The notes: generated from the letters alone by a model not told the origin. Positions 43,645-55,063 are shown, counted from the stretch's first letter. The stretch is DNA of 59,266 bases from Desulfobacter vibrioformis DSM 8776 (GCF_000745975.1 NZ_JQKJ01000024.1:1-59266), one strand, 5' to 3'. Numbers and translations: made by a program.

Positions 43645-44457
43645 ATGTTTTCCAGGCGGATCATGATGATTGTCGGCGTGGGCTTTTTTATTGCGGTGGC
43701 ACTTACCGTAATCACCATGTCCAGCCGGGAGACCCTGCCAGCGGGTGGTATTGAAAGACTGGCCATAACACTTACCTCTCCTTTTCAATTTGCGGCCTCG
43801 CGTATTATCGGTTTTACGGAATCGGTATGGCAGACCTATTTTTCATGTGTGCTTGCCGTGGAAGAAAACCAGGTGTTGAGACGTGAGCTGTCAAAGGCCT
43901 GGCACACAGCGAACAGGTGCAAAGAGCTTGAGCTTGAAAATGCCCGTTTAAAGAAATTTGTCAATTTCCAGAGTTCCGTGCCTGCGGCCTATGTGGCCGC
44001 CCAGGTGATTGCCCGGGATCCGTCCCCCTGGTTTAAAACCATCATGATTGATAAGGGTGAAAAAGACGGGTTGATCAAGGGCCTGCCGGTGCTGGTGTCA
44101 GAAGGCATCGTAGGGCAGATTATTAAAGTGGCCGGAAATTTTTCCCGGGTCCTGCTGATTACCGACCGAAATTCAGCTGTTGATGCGCTGATTCAGGACA
44201 CCCGGGTCCGCGGCATGGTCAAGGGCAATAATGAAGATACCTGTTCCTTTGTTTATACCTTGAGAAAAGATCAGGTGTCTTTGGGCCAGGTCATTATTTC
44301 CTCAGGGCTGGACCAGGTATTCCCAAAAGGATTGAGAATCGGAACAGTACTTGATGTAAAAAAAAATCATTCCCAGCTGTTCCAGGATATCATCATAAAA
44401 ACGGCGGTGGATTTTGACAAGCTTGAAGAAGTGCTTGTGTACAAAAATGCCGACTGA
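43645..44457 (+). CDS. mreC: rod-shape-determining protein MreC
   Basis: A 270-residue bitopic protein with an N-terminal membrane helix (FSRRIMMIVGVGFFIAVALT), a coiled-coil region with ENQVLRRELSK and ELELENARLKKFVNFQ, and the periplasmic beta domain (VIARDPSPWFKTIMIDKGEK, VGQIIKVAGNFSRVLLITD, GLDQVFPKGLRIGTV). It starts five bases after mreB and links MreB to PBP2. Confidence 0.94.
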   Translation: MFSRRIMMIVGVGFFIAVALTVITMSSRETLPAGGIERLAITLTSPFQFAASRIIGFTESVWQTYFSCVLAVEENQVLRRELSKAWHTANRCKELELENARLKKFVNFQSSVPAAYVAAQVIARDPSPWFKTIMIDKGEKDGLIKGLPVLVSEGIVGQIIKVAGNFSRVLLITDRNSAVDALIQDTRVRGMVKGNNEDTCSFVYTLRKDQVSLGQVIISSGLDQVFPKGLRIGTVLDVKKNHSQLFQDIIIKTAVDFDKLEEVLVYKNAD

Positions 44458-44475
44458 CAGGCAGATGAATCCGGT

Positions 44476-45009
44476 ATGATGGATTTCATATTTTTTTTCT
44501 TTACCACCTTAGGTTTGGTTATCCTTCAGACCGTTGTTATTCCGGATTTTTCCTGGTTCCCCAACTGTTTTGATCTGATGATCATCAATGTATTGTACCT
44601 GAGCCTTTTTTCCCAGCGCTACTGGGTGCCTTTCTGCCTGGTGATCATCGGCAGCATTATGGACAGCCTGTCAGGTGCGCCGTTCTTCCTTCATACCGCC
44701 TCGTATCTGTGTATTTACCTGATCGTTTTTTTTCTGCGCCGGCTGGTTTTTCAGCGCAGTGCTGTTTTTGTTTTTATTGTCAGCCTTGCATCCGCCTGCA
44801 TTTATCAGGGACTGGTGATATTCAGTGTTTTTCTGCTCCAGGGCCAAATGATCATCGCGGCTACGGATTACCGCCTTTGTATCGGTCAAATCATCGGGGC
44901 CGCCGTTGGTATTCCCATGGGCGTGTGGGTTTTGGGAACCGTACACCAGAACTTTTTACATGTTGTAAAACAGTCCTGCCGGCAGATGGCTCGCAAATAC
45001 AGGGGGTAA
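44476..45009 (+). CDS. mreD: rod-shape-determining protein MreD
   Basis: A 177-residue, highly hydrophobic protein with five or six predicted helices and the MreD pattern VVIPDFSWFPNCFDLMIINV followed by GSIMDSLSGAPFFLHTASYL. Position between mreC and the PBP2 gene confirms the call. Confidence 0.88.
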   Translation: MMDFIFFFFTTLGLVILQTVVIPDFSWFPNCFDLMIINVLYLSLFSQRYWVPFCLVIIGSIMDSLSGAPFFLHTASYLCIYLIVFFLRRLVFQRSAVFVFIVSLASACIYQGLVIFSVFLLQGQMIIAATDYRLCIGQIIGAAVGIPMGVWVLGTVHQNFLHVVKQSCRQMARKYRG

Positions 45010-45010
45010 T

Positions 45011-46876
45011 GTGGGCGGAATCAATAAAAATTCAGATAGAGAATGGATCAAGCATCGATTTATGGGGGCTGGTCTGTGCATTGTTTTTATTTTCAGCGTC
45101 CTTTTTTTAAGGCTTGTTTATCTTCAGATGATCCGCGGCGAAGAGTACCGGCGGCTGTCAATGACCAATTGTGTCCGGCTCAAAAGCATTAAATCCTCCC
45201 GGGGGCTGATTTATGACCGCAATCGCAATCTTCTTGTGGACAACCGGCCGGCCTTTGACTTGACCATTGTTCTGGAGGATGCCAAACCCCTGGCGACAAC
45301 CCTTGAGCGCCTGGCCGAACTGACCGGGGATTCTTGTGAGGACCTGGCGGCAACCATTGAAAAAGCCGGGAGATCAGCATTTTACAAACCACTTGTCCTC
45401 AAACGGGACATCACAAGGGATCTGCTTGCGGTTGTCGAGGCCCATCAGTTTGATCTGCCCGGTATTCACATTGATATCGAGCCCACCCGCAATTACATCT
45501 ATAAAAAAACAGCTGCTCACCTGATCGGTTACCTTGGTGAGATCAATAAGGAAGAACTGGCTTCCGGTAAATTTCCTAATGTCCGGTCCGGGGATTCCAT
45601 TGGCCGGTACGGGGTTGAAAAAAGCTTTGAGGCGGATCTGCAGGGCAAAAGGGGAGGGCACCAGGTCGAAGTGGACGTAAATGGCCGGGTGATAAAAATT
45701 CTTAAGACTGTGGAACCGGTTTCCGGAAAGGATCTGATCCTGACAATGGATCTGGCGCTTCAGCAAAAAGCTGAAACCTTGCTTGGGGAGAATGACGGGG
45801 CCGTTGTGGCCCTTGACCCCTCAAACGGAGATGTTTTGGTTATGGCATCGTCTCCCAGCTTTGACCAGAATGATTTTATTGGCGGTATCTCTAATAAAAA
45901 ATGGCAGATTTTAAGGGATGATCCGGGCAAACCCATGAACAACAAGACAATTCAGGCAGAATATCCCCCGGCGTCCACATACAAGATCATCACGGCCCTG
46001 GCAGGGCTTGAAGAAAAAGTCATTGACCGCAATTCAACCTTTTTCTGCCCGGGATTTTATAAGTTTGGCAACCGGCGCTACCATTGCTGGAATAAATACG
46101 GACATGGTAATTTAAATGTTGTGGATGCCATTGCCCAGTCCTGCGATGTATTTTTTTATCAGACCGGTGAAAAAGTCGGGGTCGATGCACTGGCAAGGTA
46201 TGCGCATGGCTCTGGTCTGGGGCGGTTGACCGGCATTCGCCTGGCCCATGAGCACCCGGGCTTGATTCCCACTTCGGCATGGAAGAAAAAGCGGTTCAAG
46301 GAGCCCTGGCAAGCCGGTGAAACCCTGTCCATCAGTATCGGCCAGGGGTTTAATCTGGTTACCCCGTTGCAGATGGCTGTGTTCATCTCTGCGATTGGAA
46401 ATAACGGGACCCTTTACCGGCCAAGGCTTGTCAAATCTGTTCAGGATGCAAAAGGGCAGGTGATAAGGGAAATTGAACCCGAGATTGCCGGCGGGTTGCC
46501 GGCTTCCAAAGCAAATCTGGCCATTGTAAGGCAAGGGCTCTTAGACGTTGTTCACGGCAATCGCGGCACTGCCCGGCACATCCGTCTCCCCGGCGTTCAA
46601 ATCGCCGGAAAAACAGGTACGGCACAGGTGTTTTCCCGCAAAGCCGGGGAGAAGTTTGATAACAAAAAGCTGAAGCGTACCCTCCAGGATCATGCCTGGT
46701 TTGTCTGTTATGCGCCTGCACAGGACCCTAAAATAGCCATTGCCGTGATCATTGAACATGGGGAGCATGGCTCCAGTGCGGCTGCGCCCGTGGCAAAAGA
46801 GTTGATCCATGCCTATCTCGGAGACCCTGAAATCCCAAGCGCCGTGGTCAAGGACGACCAGGAATCTGTAGAGTAA
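45011..46876 (+). CDS. mrdA: penicillin-binding protein 2 (transpeptidase)
   Basis: A 621-residue class B PBP starting at GTG 45011 behind a GGGGG ribosome-binding site. It has one N-terminal membrane helix, the dimerisation domain beginning RLVYLQMIRGEEYRRLS, RGLIYDRN, the IEPTRNYIYKKTAAHLIGYL region, and the transpeptidase triad motifs SxxK in YPPASTYKIITAL, SxN in QSCDV (S-C-D variant) and KTGTAQV. It cross-links lateral wall in partnership with RodA. Confidence 0.94.
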   Translation: MGGINKNSDREWIKHRFMGAGLCIVFIFSVLFLRLVYLQMIRGEEYRRLSMTNCVRLKSIKSSRGLIYDRNRNLLVDNRPAFDLTIVLEDAKPLATTLERLAELTGDSCEDLAATIEKAGRSAFYKPLVLKRDITRDLLAVVEAHQFDLPGIHIDIEPTRNYIYKKTAAHLIGYLGEINKEELASGKFPNVRSGDSIGRYGVEKSFEADLQGKRGGHQVEVDVNGRVIKILKTVEPVSGKDLILTMDLALQQKAETLLGENDGAVVALDPSNGDVLVMASSPSFDQNDFIGGISNKKWQILRDDPGKPMNNKTIQAEYPPASTYKIITALAGLEEKVIDRNSTFFCPGFYKFGNRRYHCWNKYGHGNLNVVDAIAQSCDVFFYQTGEKVGVDALARYAHGSGLGRLTGIRLAHEHPGLIPTSAWKKKRFKEPWQAGETLSISIGQGFNLVTPLQMAVFISAIGNNGTLYRPRLVKSVQDAKGQVIREIEPEIAGGLPASKANLAIVRQGLLDVVHGNRGTARHIRLPGVQIAGKTGTAQVFSRKAGEKFDNKKLKRTLQDHAWFVCYAPAQDPKIAIAVIIEHGEHGSSAAAPVAKELIHAYLGDPEIPSAVVKDDQESVE

Positions 46877-46892
46877 AACTGTGGGGAAAAAA

Positions 46893-48002
46893 ATGTTTGA
46901 CCGCCGTCTCATATCAAATTTTGACTGGGGATTTTTATTACTTATTTTCGTTATTTGTATTCTGGGATTGACCATTCTTTATTCGGCGGTGACCGCAGGA
47001 TACGCCGGAAATGTTCTGCCCGCCCTTTTTAAAAAACAGGTTGTCTGGATGGCCGTTGGGTTTGTCATCATGATGGGGTGCCTTGTCATTGATTTTAAAG
47101 AGTTTGGCAAACTTCATCTCCTTATCTATGCCACCTGTGTCGGACTTCTGGTGACCACCTGGCTTGCGGGGCATACCGGCGGCGGTTCCCAGCGCTGGCT
47201 GGTATTAGGCCCTGTTCGCATACAGACCTCGGAGCTGATGAAAATTTCTTTGATCATCAGCCTGGCTTCGGTATACGCAGACAGTATCAGTCCAGAAGGC
47301 CTAGGGTTCAGGCATCTGATCAAGCCGGTGATTTTATGTATTATCCCCTTTAGTCTCATCGTTATCCAGCCCGATCTTGGTACAGGGCTTCTGCTTTTGC
47401 TTATTGCCGGGTGTCTTACTTTATTTGTAAAAGTCGAAAAAAAAGTTTTATTCACCCTGGTGGGGACGGGGCTCTCCCTGGTGCCCCTGGTATGGTTTTT
47501 CGGCCTTAAAGCGTATCAGAAAGACAGAATTTTAACCTTTTTGAACCCTGAACGGGATCCCCTTGGTGCAGGGTATCACATCATTCAGTCCAAGATCGCC
47601 ATAGGTTCGGGCATGCTTACCGGGAAGGGATTTCTCCATGGAACCCAGAATGCTTTAAATTTTCTGCCTGAACAGCACACTGATTTTATTCTTTCCGTAC
47701 TGGCCGAAGAGTGGGGGCTTGTGGGGTGCGGGGTGCTGTTAACCCTTTATTTTATCTTGCTGTTCTGGGGGTTGAATATTTCCTATAGTTGCCGGAATAT
47801 GTTTGGCTCCCTTCTGGCAATGGGTGTCAGTATTATGATATTCTGGCAAATTTTTATAAATGTCGGCATGGTTATGGGCCTGATGCCGGTGGTCGGGGTG
47901 CCTTTGCCCCTGGTTTCCTATGGGGGGTCCTCGGTTGTGACCAACATGGTCGGTTTTGGAATCTTACTCAATATCAGCATGCGAAAATTCAACACGGCCT
48001 GA
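46893..48002 (+). CDS. rodA: rod-shape SEDS glycosyltransferase RodA
   Basis: 369 residues from the ATG at 46893, which has GGGG seven bases upstream; a GTG at 46881 would add four residues. A polytopic SEDS protein with WMAVGFVIMMGCLVIDFKE, SQRWLVLGPVRIQTSELMKI, VIQPDLGTGLLLLLIAGCLT, the long periplasmic loop GAGYHIIQSKIAIGSGMLTG and PEQHTDFILSVLAEEWGLVG, all in the normal order. It polymerises glycan strands with PBP2. Confidence 0.94.
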   Translation: MFDRRLISNFDWGFLLLIFVICILGLTILYSAVTAGYAGNVLPALFKKQVVWMAVGFVIMMGCLVIDFKEFGKLHLLIYATCVGLLVTTWLAGHTGGGSQRWLVLGPVRIQTSELMKISLIISLASVYADSISPEGLGFRHLIKPVILCIIPFSLIVIQPDLGTGLLLLLIAGCLTLFVKVEKKVLFTLVGTGLSLVPLVWFFGLKAYQKDRILTFLNPERDPLGAGYHIIQSKIAIGSGMLTGKGFLHGTQNALNFLPEQHTDFILSVLAEEWGLVGCGVLLTLYFILLFWGLNISYSCRNMFGSLLAMGVSIMIFWQIFINVGMVMGLMPVVGVPLPLVSYGGSSVVTNMVGFGILLNISMRKFNTA

Positions 48003-48191
48003 CCGGAAACCCGTGATTGGCTTTTCGTTTAGACACTATTTAGAATTGCTGCATTCTGTGTTGACAAAAGGCCTACTGGATGGTACTCAAGTCACGATCA
48101 TTTTAAGCATTTAGGCTGGATCCGAGCGATTTCAGCCAATAGGATATAGGTAGTTGATTTTTTTGTAATTATTAACTGGCGGAGGAATTTT

Positions 48192-48623
48192 ATGATAACT
48201 GTGATTCCTGATATATCAGCAATATATCAGATGGTCAATTTTCTGGTCCTGCTATTCCTCCTCAACTTGGTTCTGTACAAACCTATTCGAAAGGTCATTC
48301 TCGAAAGAAAAGCCAAGGTCGGCACCTTAAACTCGGGTGTTGAAAGAGCCTGGGCTGATCTTGAAAAACAAAAGGATGATTACAAAGAAGGGTTGAAACA
48401 GGCAAGGGGTGAAGGCCTTAAGAAAAAAGAGGTGTTCATTGAGGAGGCGTCTGCTCAGGAAAAGGAAATTATTACCCGGATCAATCAGAAAGCGCAGGCC
48501 AACTTTGCCCAAATTAAGGCACAAGTGGCTGAAGAAACCGAACAGGCCCGCAAAGCGCTTGAGGCCGAGGTCGAGGTGTATGCCAAAGCCATCGGCGAAA
48601 AGATACTCGGGAGGGCATGTTAA
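48192..48623 (+). CDS. atpF': F0F1 ATP synthase subunit b'
   Basis: A 143-residue peripheral-stalk protein with one N-terminal membrane helix (MVNFLVLLFLLNLVLYKPI) and a long charged helical remainder. The GGAGG ribosome-binding site lies eight bases upstream. It opens an operon in the order b', b, delta, alpha, gamma, beta, epsilon; as in many deltaproteobacteria the a and c subunit genes are not in this cluster. In the 190 bases upstream there is a TTGACA at 48061 without a convincing -10 box. Confidence 0.9.
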   Translation: MITVIPDISAIYQMVNFLVLLFLLNLVLYKPIRKVILERKAKVGTLNSGVERAWADLEKQKDDYKEGLKQARGEGLKKKEVFIEEASAQEKEIITRINQKAQANFAQIKAQVAEETEQARKALEAEVEVYAKAIGEKILGRAC

Positions 48624-49216
48624 TGGAAAAAATGAATTGGAAAAAACACCTTAAGGTTTCCGCAACTGTCGTGGCCCTTGTGGCTGGTGCGACAGTGGTA
48701 TGGGCTTCCGGCGGCGGTCACGGTGAAGCAGCGTATCACAATGCATGGCATGATGTTGATACCTGGAAAGTGCTCAACTTCGTGATCCTTGCGCTTGGCT
48801 GCTTTTTCATCGCTAAAAAACCGGTGGCGCAGTTCTTCTCTTCCCGCACAAAGGGGATTGAAGAGGAGTTGACAGACCTGGAACAGAAAAAAGCCGATGC
48901 AGAAAAGAAACTTGCCGAATACGAAGCCCGGTTCAGGAATCTTGAACAGGAATCTGAAAAGATTGTTGAAGATTACATCAAACAGGGTGAAGATGCCAAA
49001 AAAAGGATTCTTGCAGAGGCTGAAGCCCAGGCTGAAAAACTTGAAGATATGGCAAAACGCAATATCGAACAAGAGTTCAAAGCTGCAAAAGTGCTTCTTA
49101 AGCAGGAAGTTGTGGAGCTTGCAATGGAGCAGGCAGAGGCGTTCGTTAAAAAATCCATCACTACCCAGGATCAGAACCGTCTGGTCGATGAATATTTGAA
49201 AAAGGTGGAGGCATAA
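48623..49216 (+). CDS. atpF: F0F1 ATP synthase subunit b
   Basis: 197 residues from the ATG at 48623, whose TAATG overlap with the preceding stop and seven-base spacing from GGGAGGG favour it over an ATG at 48617. A hydrophobic N-terminal segment resembling a signal peptide (HLKVSATVVALVAGATVVWA) precedes the usual membrane helix (VLNFVILALGCFFIAKKPV) and a long coiled-coil stalk. The extra N-terminal segment is unlike E. coli AtpF. Confidence 0.92.
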   Translation: MEKMNWKKHLKVSATVVALVAGATVVWASGGGHGEAAYHNAWHDVDTWKVLNFVILALGCFFIAKKPVAQFFSSRTKGIEEELTDLEQKKADAEKKLAEYEARFRNLEQESEKIVEDYIKQGEDAKKRILAEAEAQAEKLEDMAKRNIEQEFKAAKVLLKQEVVELAMEQAEAFVKKSITTQDQNRLVDEYLKKVEA

Positions 49217-49767
49217 TGAAAAATCTTGCAGTTTCAAGGCGTTATGCCAAGGCGTTGATTTTGATAGGCCAGGAGGATGGTCAGGCAGATGGGTACAATA
49301 ATGAGCTTTCCGCAATGGTTGGGCTTTTAGACTCCCAGCTGGGTTTTGAACAGGCTCTTATCAACCCGCTAATCAGAAAAAGTGACCGTAAAAAACTTCT
49401 TGAGGCGGTAATCGCTGCTGCAGGCTTTTCAAAAGTGATGAATTCTTTTTTATCATTGCTTTTTGATAAAGGCAGGATCGGTTTTCTCAGAGACATTGCG
49501 ACGTATTACAGTACAATGGCTGATGAACTTAAAGGTGTTGTCAGGGCAAGTGTTGTGGCTGCCACGAACCTGTCCAAGACAAACATTACAAAAATTCAAA
49601 AGTCTTTGTCCCAGAAAACCGGTAAAACCGTTGTGCTTGATGTGCAAAAGGATTCAAGCCTTATCGGCGGTATTATCACAAAAATCGGTGATCTTGTTCT
49701 TGACGGCAGCGTAAAAACCCAGCTGATCAATATGAGGGAAACTTTAAAAAAAGGTGAGAGTGTATAA
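49216..49767 (+). CDS. atpH: F0F1 ATP synthase subunit delta
   Basis: A 183-residue delta/OSCP subunit: [19 protein letters not shown] at the start, [21 protein letters not shown] in the middle and [20 protein letters not shown] near the C-terminus, the family signature. It overlaps atpF and atpA by one base each (TAATG). Confidence 0.93.
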   Translation: MKNLAVSRRYAKALILIGQEDGQADGYNNELSAMVGLLDSQLGFEQALINPLIRKSDRKKLLEAVIAAAGFSKVMNSFLSLLFDKGRIGFLRDIATYYSTMADELKGVVRASVVAATNLSKTNITKIQKSLSQKTGKTVVLDVQKDSSLIGGIITKIGDLVLDGSVKTQLINMRETLKKGESV

Positions 49768-51284
49768 TGGAAATTAAAGCAGAAGAAATAAGCCAGATTA
49801 TAAAAGATCAAATTAAAGGATTTGATGCACAGGTTGATCTGAGCGAAACAGGTGTCGTTCTGTCAGCGGGTGACGGTATTGCCCGTGTTTACGGTTTGGA
49901 AAAAGTAAAAGCCATGGAGCTGGTTGAGTTTCCCGGCGGTATTCTGGGGCTGGCACTCAACCTTGAAGCAGATAACGTCGGTGTGGCCATTCTGGGTGAT
50001 GACAAGGTCATCAAAGAAGGCGATGTCGTTAAAAGAACCGACCGTATCGCTTCCGTCCCGGTTGGCGAAGCGCTGCTGGGCCGGGTTGTAACCACCACAG
50101 GCGAGCCTGTTGACGGCAAAGGTCCCATCAATTCCGATATATATATGAACATGGAACTGGTAGCACCGGGTGTTATCGCCAGAAAAGGGGTTCACGAACC
50201 CTGCTATACCGGCTCAAAGGCTGTTGATGGGATGACGCCGGTTGGTCGCGGCCAGCGTGAGCTGATCATTGGTGACCGTCAGATCGGCAAAACTGCTGTT
50301 GCTGTCGATGCGATCATTGCCCAGAAAGAAAGTGGCATCAAATGTATCTATGTTGCCTGCGGCCAGAAAAAATCAACGGTTGCCCAGGTTGTAGCCGCAC
50401 TTGAAGAACACGGGGCCATGGAATACACCACTGTTGTTGTGGCATCTGCATCCGAGTCCGCTGCCATGCAGTACCTGGCACCCTATGCAGGTTGCGCCAT
50501 GGGCGAGTATTTCCGTGATAAAGGCGAGCATGCCCTGATTGTTTATGATGACCTTTCAAAACAGGCTGTTGCTTACCGCCAGGTTTCTTTGCTGCTCAGA
50601 CGTCCGCCCGGACGTGAGGCCTTCCCTGGGGACATTTTCTACAACCATAGCCGTCTGCTGGAACGTTCTGCCAAGATGAGTGATGAGCTTGGCGCAGGGT
50701 CTTTAACCGCACTTCCCATCATTGAAACCCAGGAAGGTGATGTTTCCGCCTTTATTCCCACCAACGTTATTTCCATCACGGACGGACAGATCTTCCTTGA
50801 CAAGGATTTGTTCTTTGCAGGTATCCGTCCTGCCATTGACGTTGGATTGTCCGTATCCAGGGTAGGCGGCGCAGCCCAGGTAAAAGCCATGAAACAGGTG
50901 GCCGGAACCCTTCGTCTGGATCTGGCCCAGTACAGAGAGCTGGAGGCTTTTGCTGCTTTCGGTTCCGATTTGGACGCCGCTACCCAGAAACAGCTGACCC
51001 GTGGTGAAAGACTGGTTGAACTGCTCAAACAACCCCAGTACCAGCCGCTTCCCATGGAAAAACAGGTTACCCTGCTTTATGCCGGTACCAAAGGGTTTTT
51101 GGATAAATACCCCAAAGAATCCGTTGCCGCATATGAAGCTGGCCTGTATCCCTTTGTCGAAAGCCGGTTCCCCGAAGTTTTCGCCGGTTTGAAAGAGAAA
51201 CAAAAGATTGATGACGAACTCGAGGCCAAGCTCAAAAAATGCCTTGCAGCCTATGACGAAGAATTCAAGGAAACCCTGAAGTAA
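49767..51284 (+). CDS. atpA: F0F1 ATP synthase subunit alpha
   Basis: A 505-residue F1 subunit. P-loop [50 protein letters not shown] and the [20 protein letters not shown] signature are all present, with normal length. It forms the non-catalytic nucleotide sites of the hexamer. Confidence 0.97.
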   Translation: MEIKAEEISQIIKDQIKGFDAQVDLSETGVVLSAGDGIARVYGLEKVKAMELVEFPGGILGLALNLEADNVGVAILGDDKVIKEGDVVKRTDRIASVPVGEALLGRVVTTTGEPVDGKGPINSDIYMNMELVAPGVIARKGVHEPCYTGSKAVDGMTPVGRGQRELIIGDRQIGKTAVAVDAIIAQKESGIKCIYVACGQKKSTVAQVVAALEEHGAMEYTTVVVASASESAAMQYLAPYAGCAMGEYFRDKGEHALIVYDDLSKQAVAYRQVSLLLRRPPGREAFPGDIFYNHSRLLERSAKMSDELGAGSLTALPIIETQEGDVSAFIPTNVISITDGQIFLDKDLFFAGIRPAIDVGLSVSRVGGAAQVKAMKQVAGTLRLDLAQYRELEAFAAFGSDLDAATQKQLTRGERLVELLKQPQYQPLPMEKQVTLLYAGTKGFLDKYPKESVAAYEAGLYPFVESRFPEVFAGLKEKQKIDDELEAKLKKCLAAYDEEFKETLK

Positions 51285-51348
51285 TCAGGACGGATTTGGA
51301 CGGATTTGTGAAAACAAACACTAACTTATAGGCGCAAAGGTAGATCAT

Positions 51349-52248
51349 ATGGCAACGTTAAAAGAAGTACAATCGAAAATAGTCAGTGTTAAAAAGACTA
51401 GACAGATTACCTCTGCCATGAAAATGGTCGCCACTTCAAGATTGCGCGGTGCCCAGAATGCAATGGAAGCATTTAAACCCTATGCTTCCAAATTTGCCGA
51501 AGTTCTGGGCTCCATTGCCGGGAAATCAGGAGAGGATGCATCCCCTCTTTTGGTGCCCAGGGAAGAAGTAAAAAAGGTGGCCCTGCTTCTGTGCACGTCT
51601 GACAGGGGCTTGTGTGGCGGATTTAACATCAATCTGATTGATAAAGCTGAAAAAATGCTCACATCTGAGCTTGAAGGAAAAGAGGTCTCTTTTGTCTGCT
51701 ATGGCAAAAAGGGACGTGACTGGGCCAGGAAACAGGGCCATACCAGGGATGCCGAGTATATCGGTGTTGTGGGCGGCAATGTGGAATTCTCAGTGGCTTC
51801 CGGATCAGGCCAGACATTGATTAACAGTTTCCTTGAGGGCGCTGTTGATGAAGTATATCTGATTTATTCTGACTTCCAGGGAATGGCAAAACAGGTTCCT
51901 ACGGTCAAACAGATTCTTCCCATTCCATCTCTTGATGAAGTGGTGGCAGATGAGCTTCAGTCTCCTGCCGAAGACGAAGCCTTCCTGCCGGAACATATCT
52001 GCGAGCCGTCATCTGACGCGCTCCTGGGTGAAATGCTCCCCAAGAATGTTTTTATTCAGATATATGACGCACTGCTTCAAACATCCACATCCGAGCATGC
52101 TGCCCGTATGCGGGCCATGGAGAATGCGACCAAGGCATGTGAAGATATGGTGGGTGAACTGCAGACCATATTTAATAAAACCCGTCAGGCTGCTATTACG
52201 GCAGACCTTATGGATATTGTCGGCGGTGCCGAAGCCCTTAAGGGATAA
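51349..52248 (+). CDS. atpG: F0F1 ATP synthase subunit gamma
   Basis: A 299-residue rotor shaft subunit with the conserved N-terminal VKKTRQITSAMKMVATSRLR, the LCTSDRGLCGGFNINL motif near residue 80 and a C-terminal ARMRAMENATKACEDMVGEL helix ending TRQAAITADLMDIVGGAEAL. Confidence 0.96.
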   Translation: MATLKEVQSKIVSVKKTRQITSAMKMVATSRLRGAQNAMEAFKPYASKFAEVLGSIAGKSGEDASPLLVPREEVKKVALLLCTSDRGLCGGFNINLIDKAEKMLTSELEGKEVSFVCYGKKGRDWARKQGHTRDAEYIGVVGGNVEFSVASGSGQTLINSFLEGAVDEVYLIYSDFQGMAKQVPTVKQILPIPSLDEVVADELQSPAEDEAFLPEHICEPSSDALLGEMLPKNVFIQIYDALLQTSTSEHAARMRAMENATKACEDMVGELQTIFNKTRQAAITADLMDIVGGAEALKG

Positions 52249-52286
52249 TTAACAGATAGACAGGCATAGATAAAACAGCTTTATAG

Positions 52287-53702
<1,416 letters not shown>

Positions 53703-53720
53703 CCCATTCGGAGGTTCATA

Positions 53721-54128
53721 ATGGCTGATAAATTTTTTCTTGAAGTTGTAACGCCGCAAAAGGCAATTGTCAGTGAAGAGATCCAAAGCATTTCAGCACC
53801 TGGCAGCGAAGGTGAGTTCTGTGCCTTGAAAGGGCATACAACTTTTCTGGCCGCATTGAAAATCGGCGGTATCCGTTATAAAGATGCATCCGGTAAAGAA
53901 CGCATGCTCTTTGTCAGCGGCGGATTTGCCGAAGTGCTTCCGGATAAAGTGACTATCCTTGCTGAATCTGCTGAACGTCGTAAGGATATTAATATAGACC
54001 GGGCAAGAGAGGCCCAGAGCCGTGCTGAGAAGCGGTTGAGTGATAAAGCAGCAGATACGGATATTGTTCGTGCTCAGGCTGCTTTGCAGCGGGCTATGTT
54101 TCGGACTAAAATTGCCGGAACCCGCTGA
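53721..54128 (+). CDS. atpC: F0F1 ATP synthase subunit epsilon
   Basis: A 135-residue protein with the beta-sandwich motif LEVVTPQKAIVSEEIQSISA, GSEGEFCALKGHTTFLAALK and FVSGGFAEVLPDKVTILAES, plus the C-terminal helical hairpin. It closes the operon and is followed by a strong terminator. Confidence 0.94.
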   Translation: MADKFFLEVVTPQKAIVSEEIQSISAPGSEGEFCALKGHTTFLAALKIGGIRYKDASGKERMLFVSGGFAEVLPDKVTILAESAERRKDINIDRAREAQSRAEKRLSDKAADTDIVRAQAALQRAMFRTKIAGTR

Positions 54129-54186
54129 GGTCCTGCTTGTCTGATGGTTTGACAACCATCTGGCCTGTAATGTCAAAAAATATGGA

Positions 54187-54223
54187 ATAAAAAAGGGATG
54201 CCTTTTAAGGCATCCCTTTTTTG
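54187..54223 (+). terminator. Rho-independent terminator of the atp operon
   Basis: A 14-base stem AAAAGGGATGCCTT / AAGGCATCCCTTTT with a two-base loop and trailing T residues, 60 bases after atpC. Confidence 0.88.
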
Positions 54224-54262
54224 TTTTCATTGCCTTGATTTGTTATTTGAAATGGGGGATGA

Positions 54263-55015
54263 ATGAACAATATTGCAGTGATCATATTGGCTGCCGGAAA
54301 AGGCAGCCGCATGAAATCGGATTTGGCCAAGGTGCTCCATAAAGTCGCAGGTAAAAGCATGATCCACCACGTGATCGAAGCGGCTCTCCCTGTTGCTTCC
54401 GGTCATATTCATGTCGTGGTCGGACACCAGGCCGAACAAGTTCGGAAGGATGTCCTAAAAAAACATAATGTGTATTTTGCCCTTCAAAAAGAGTTGTTGG
54501 GAACAGGGGATGCGGTTAGGGCTGCATTGCCGGGGGTTGATGCCTGTATTCAGCACGTTGTGGTTTTGTGCGGCGACGTTCCGTTGATAAGAACGCAGAC
54601 CATCGCGGATTTAGTCTCAGCGCACCAAAACCTAAAGGCAGATTTGACTGTTCTCGCAGTAAAGGTAAATGACCCAACCGGTTATGGCAGAATTATCCAG
54701 GATAACAACGGAAAACTTCTTGCCATACGTGAGGAGGCAGATGCAACTGATTTGGAAAAACAGATTTGCATCGTCAATTCGGGGATTTTCTGTTTTGAAA
54801 AACAATTTCTTGAATTCGGTTTAGAGCAGATTAAAAACAATAACAGTCAGGCAGAATATTATCTTACCGACCTTGTGGAAATAGCTGCCCGGAACAGAGC
54901 CAAGGCATTTGTTCAGATAATCCAAGACGCTGAACAGGTCATGGGCGTTAATAACATTGCGCAGTTAAGCCGCATCAATACAGCGTTTCACAAGATATCA
55001 AATGAATTATCTTGA
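54263..55015 (+). CDS. GlmU-type UDP-N-acetylglucosamine pyrophosphorylase domain (single-domain)
   Basis: A 250-residue nucleotidyltransferase: IAVIILAAGKGSRMKSDLAK at the start, LGTGDAVRAALPG near residue 80, VVVLCGDVPLIRTQTI near 105, GYGRIIQDNNGK and IVNSGIFCF, all as in the uridylyltransferase half of GlmU. The C-terminal left-handed beta-helix acetyltransferase domain of bifunctional GlmU (about 450 residues) is absent; the frame simply ends with no trace of it downstream. It either makes UDP-GlcNAc with a separate acetyltransferase or works on a related sugar phosphate. Confidence 0.85.
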   Translation: MNNIAVIILAAGKGSRMKSDLAKVLHKVAGKSMIHHVIEAALPVASGHIHVVVGHQAEQVRKDVLKKHNVYFALQKELLGTGDAVRAALPGVDACIQHVVVLCGDVPLIRTQTIADLVSAHQNLKADLTVLAVKVNDPTGYGRIIQDNNGKLLAIREEADATDLEKQICIVNSGIFCFEKQFLEFGLEQIKNNNSQAEYYLTDLVEIAARNRAKAFVQIIQDAEQVMGVNNIAQLSRINTAFHKISNELS

Positions 55016-55040
55016 CTTTCATCCGGCTGCTGAATATATT
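55012..55040 (+). promoter_or_regulatory. sigma-70-type promoter of the zapB-zapA transcript
   Basis: TTGACT (55012-55017), a 17-base spacer and TATATT (55035-55040), overlapping the end of the GlmU-type gene and about 23 bases before the zapB start. Confidence 0.6.
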
Positions 55041-55063
55041 AGTAGCTAATTTATTACTATTTT

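Noticed and set aside
48061-48089. Promoter for the atp operon
   Set aside because: A perfect TTGACA is present, but at 17 bases the -10 position reads TACTCA, matching the consensus at only two places; not strong enough to list.
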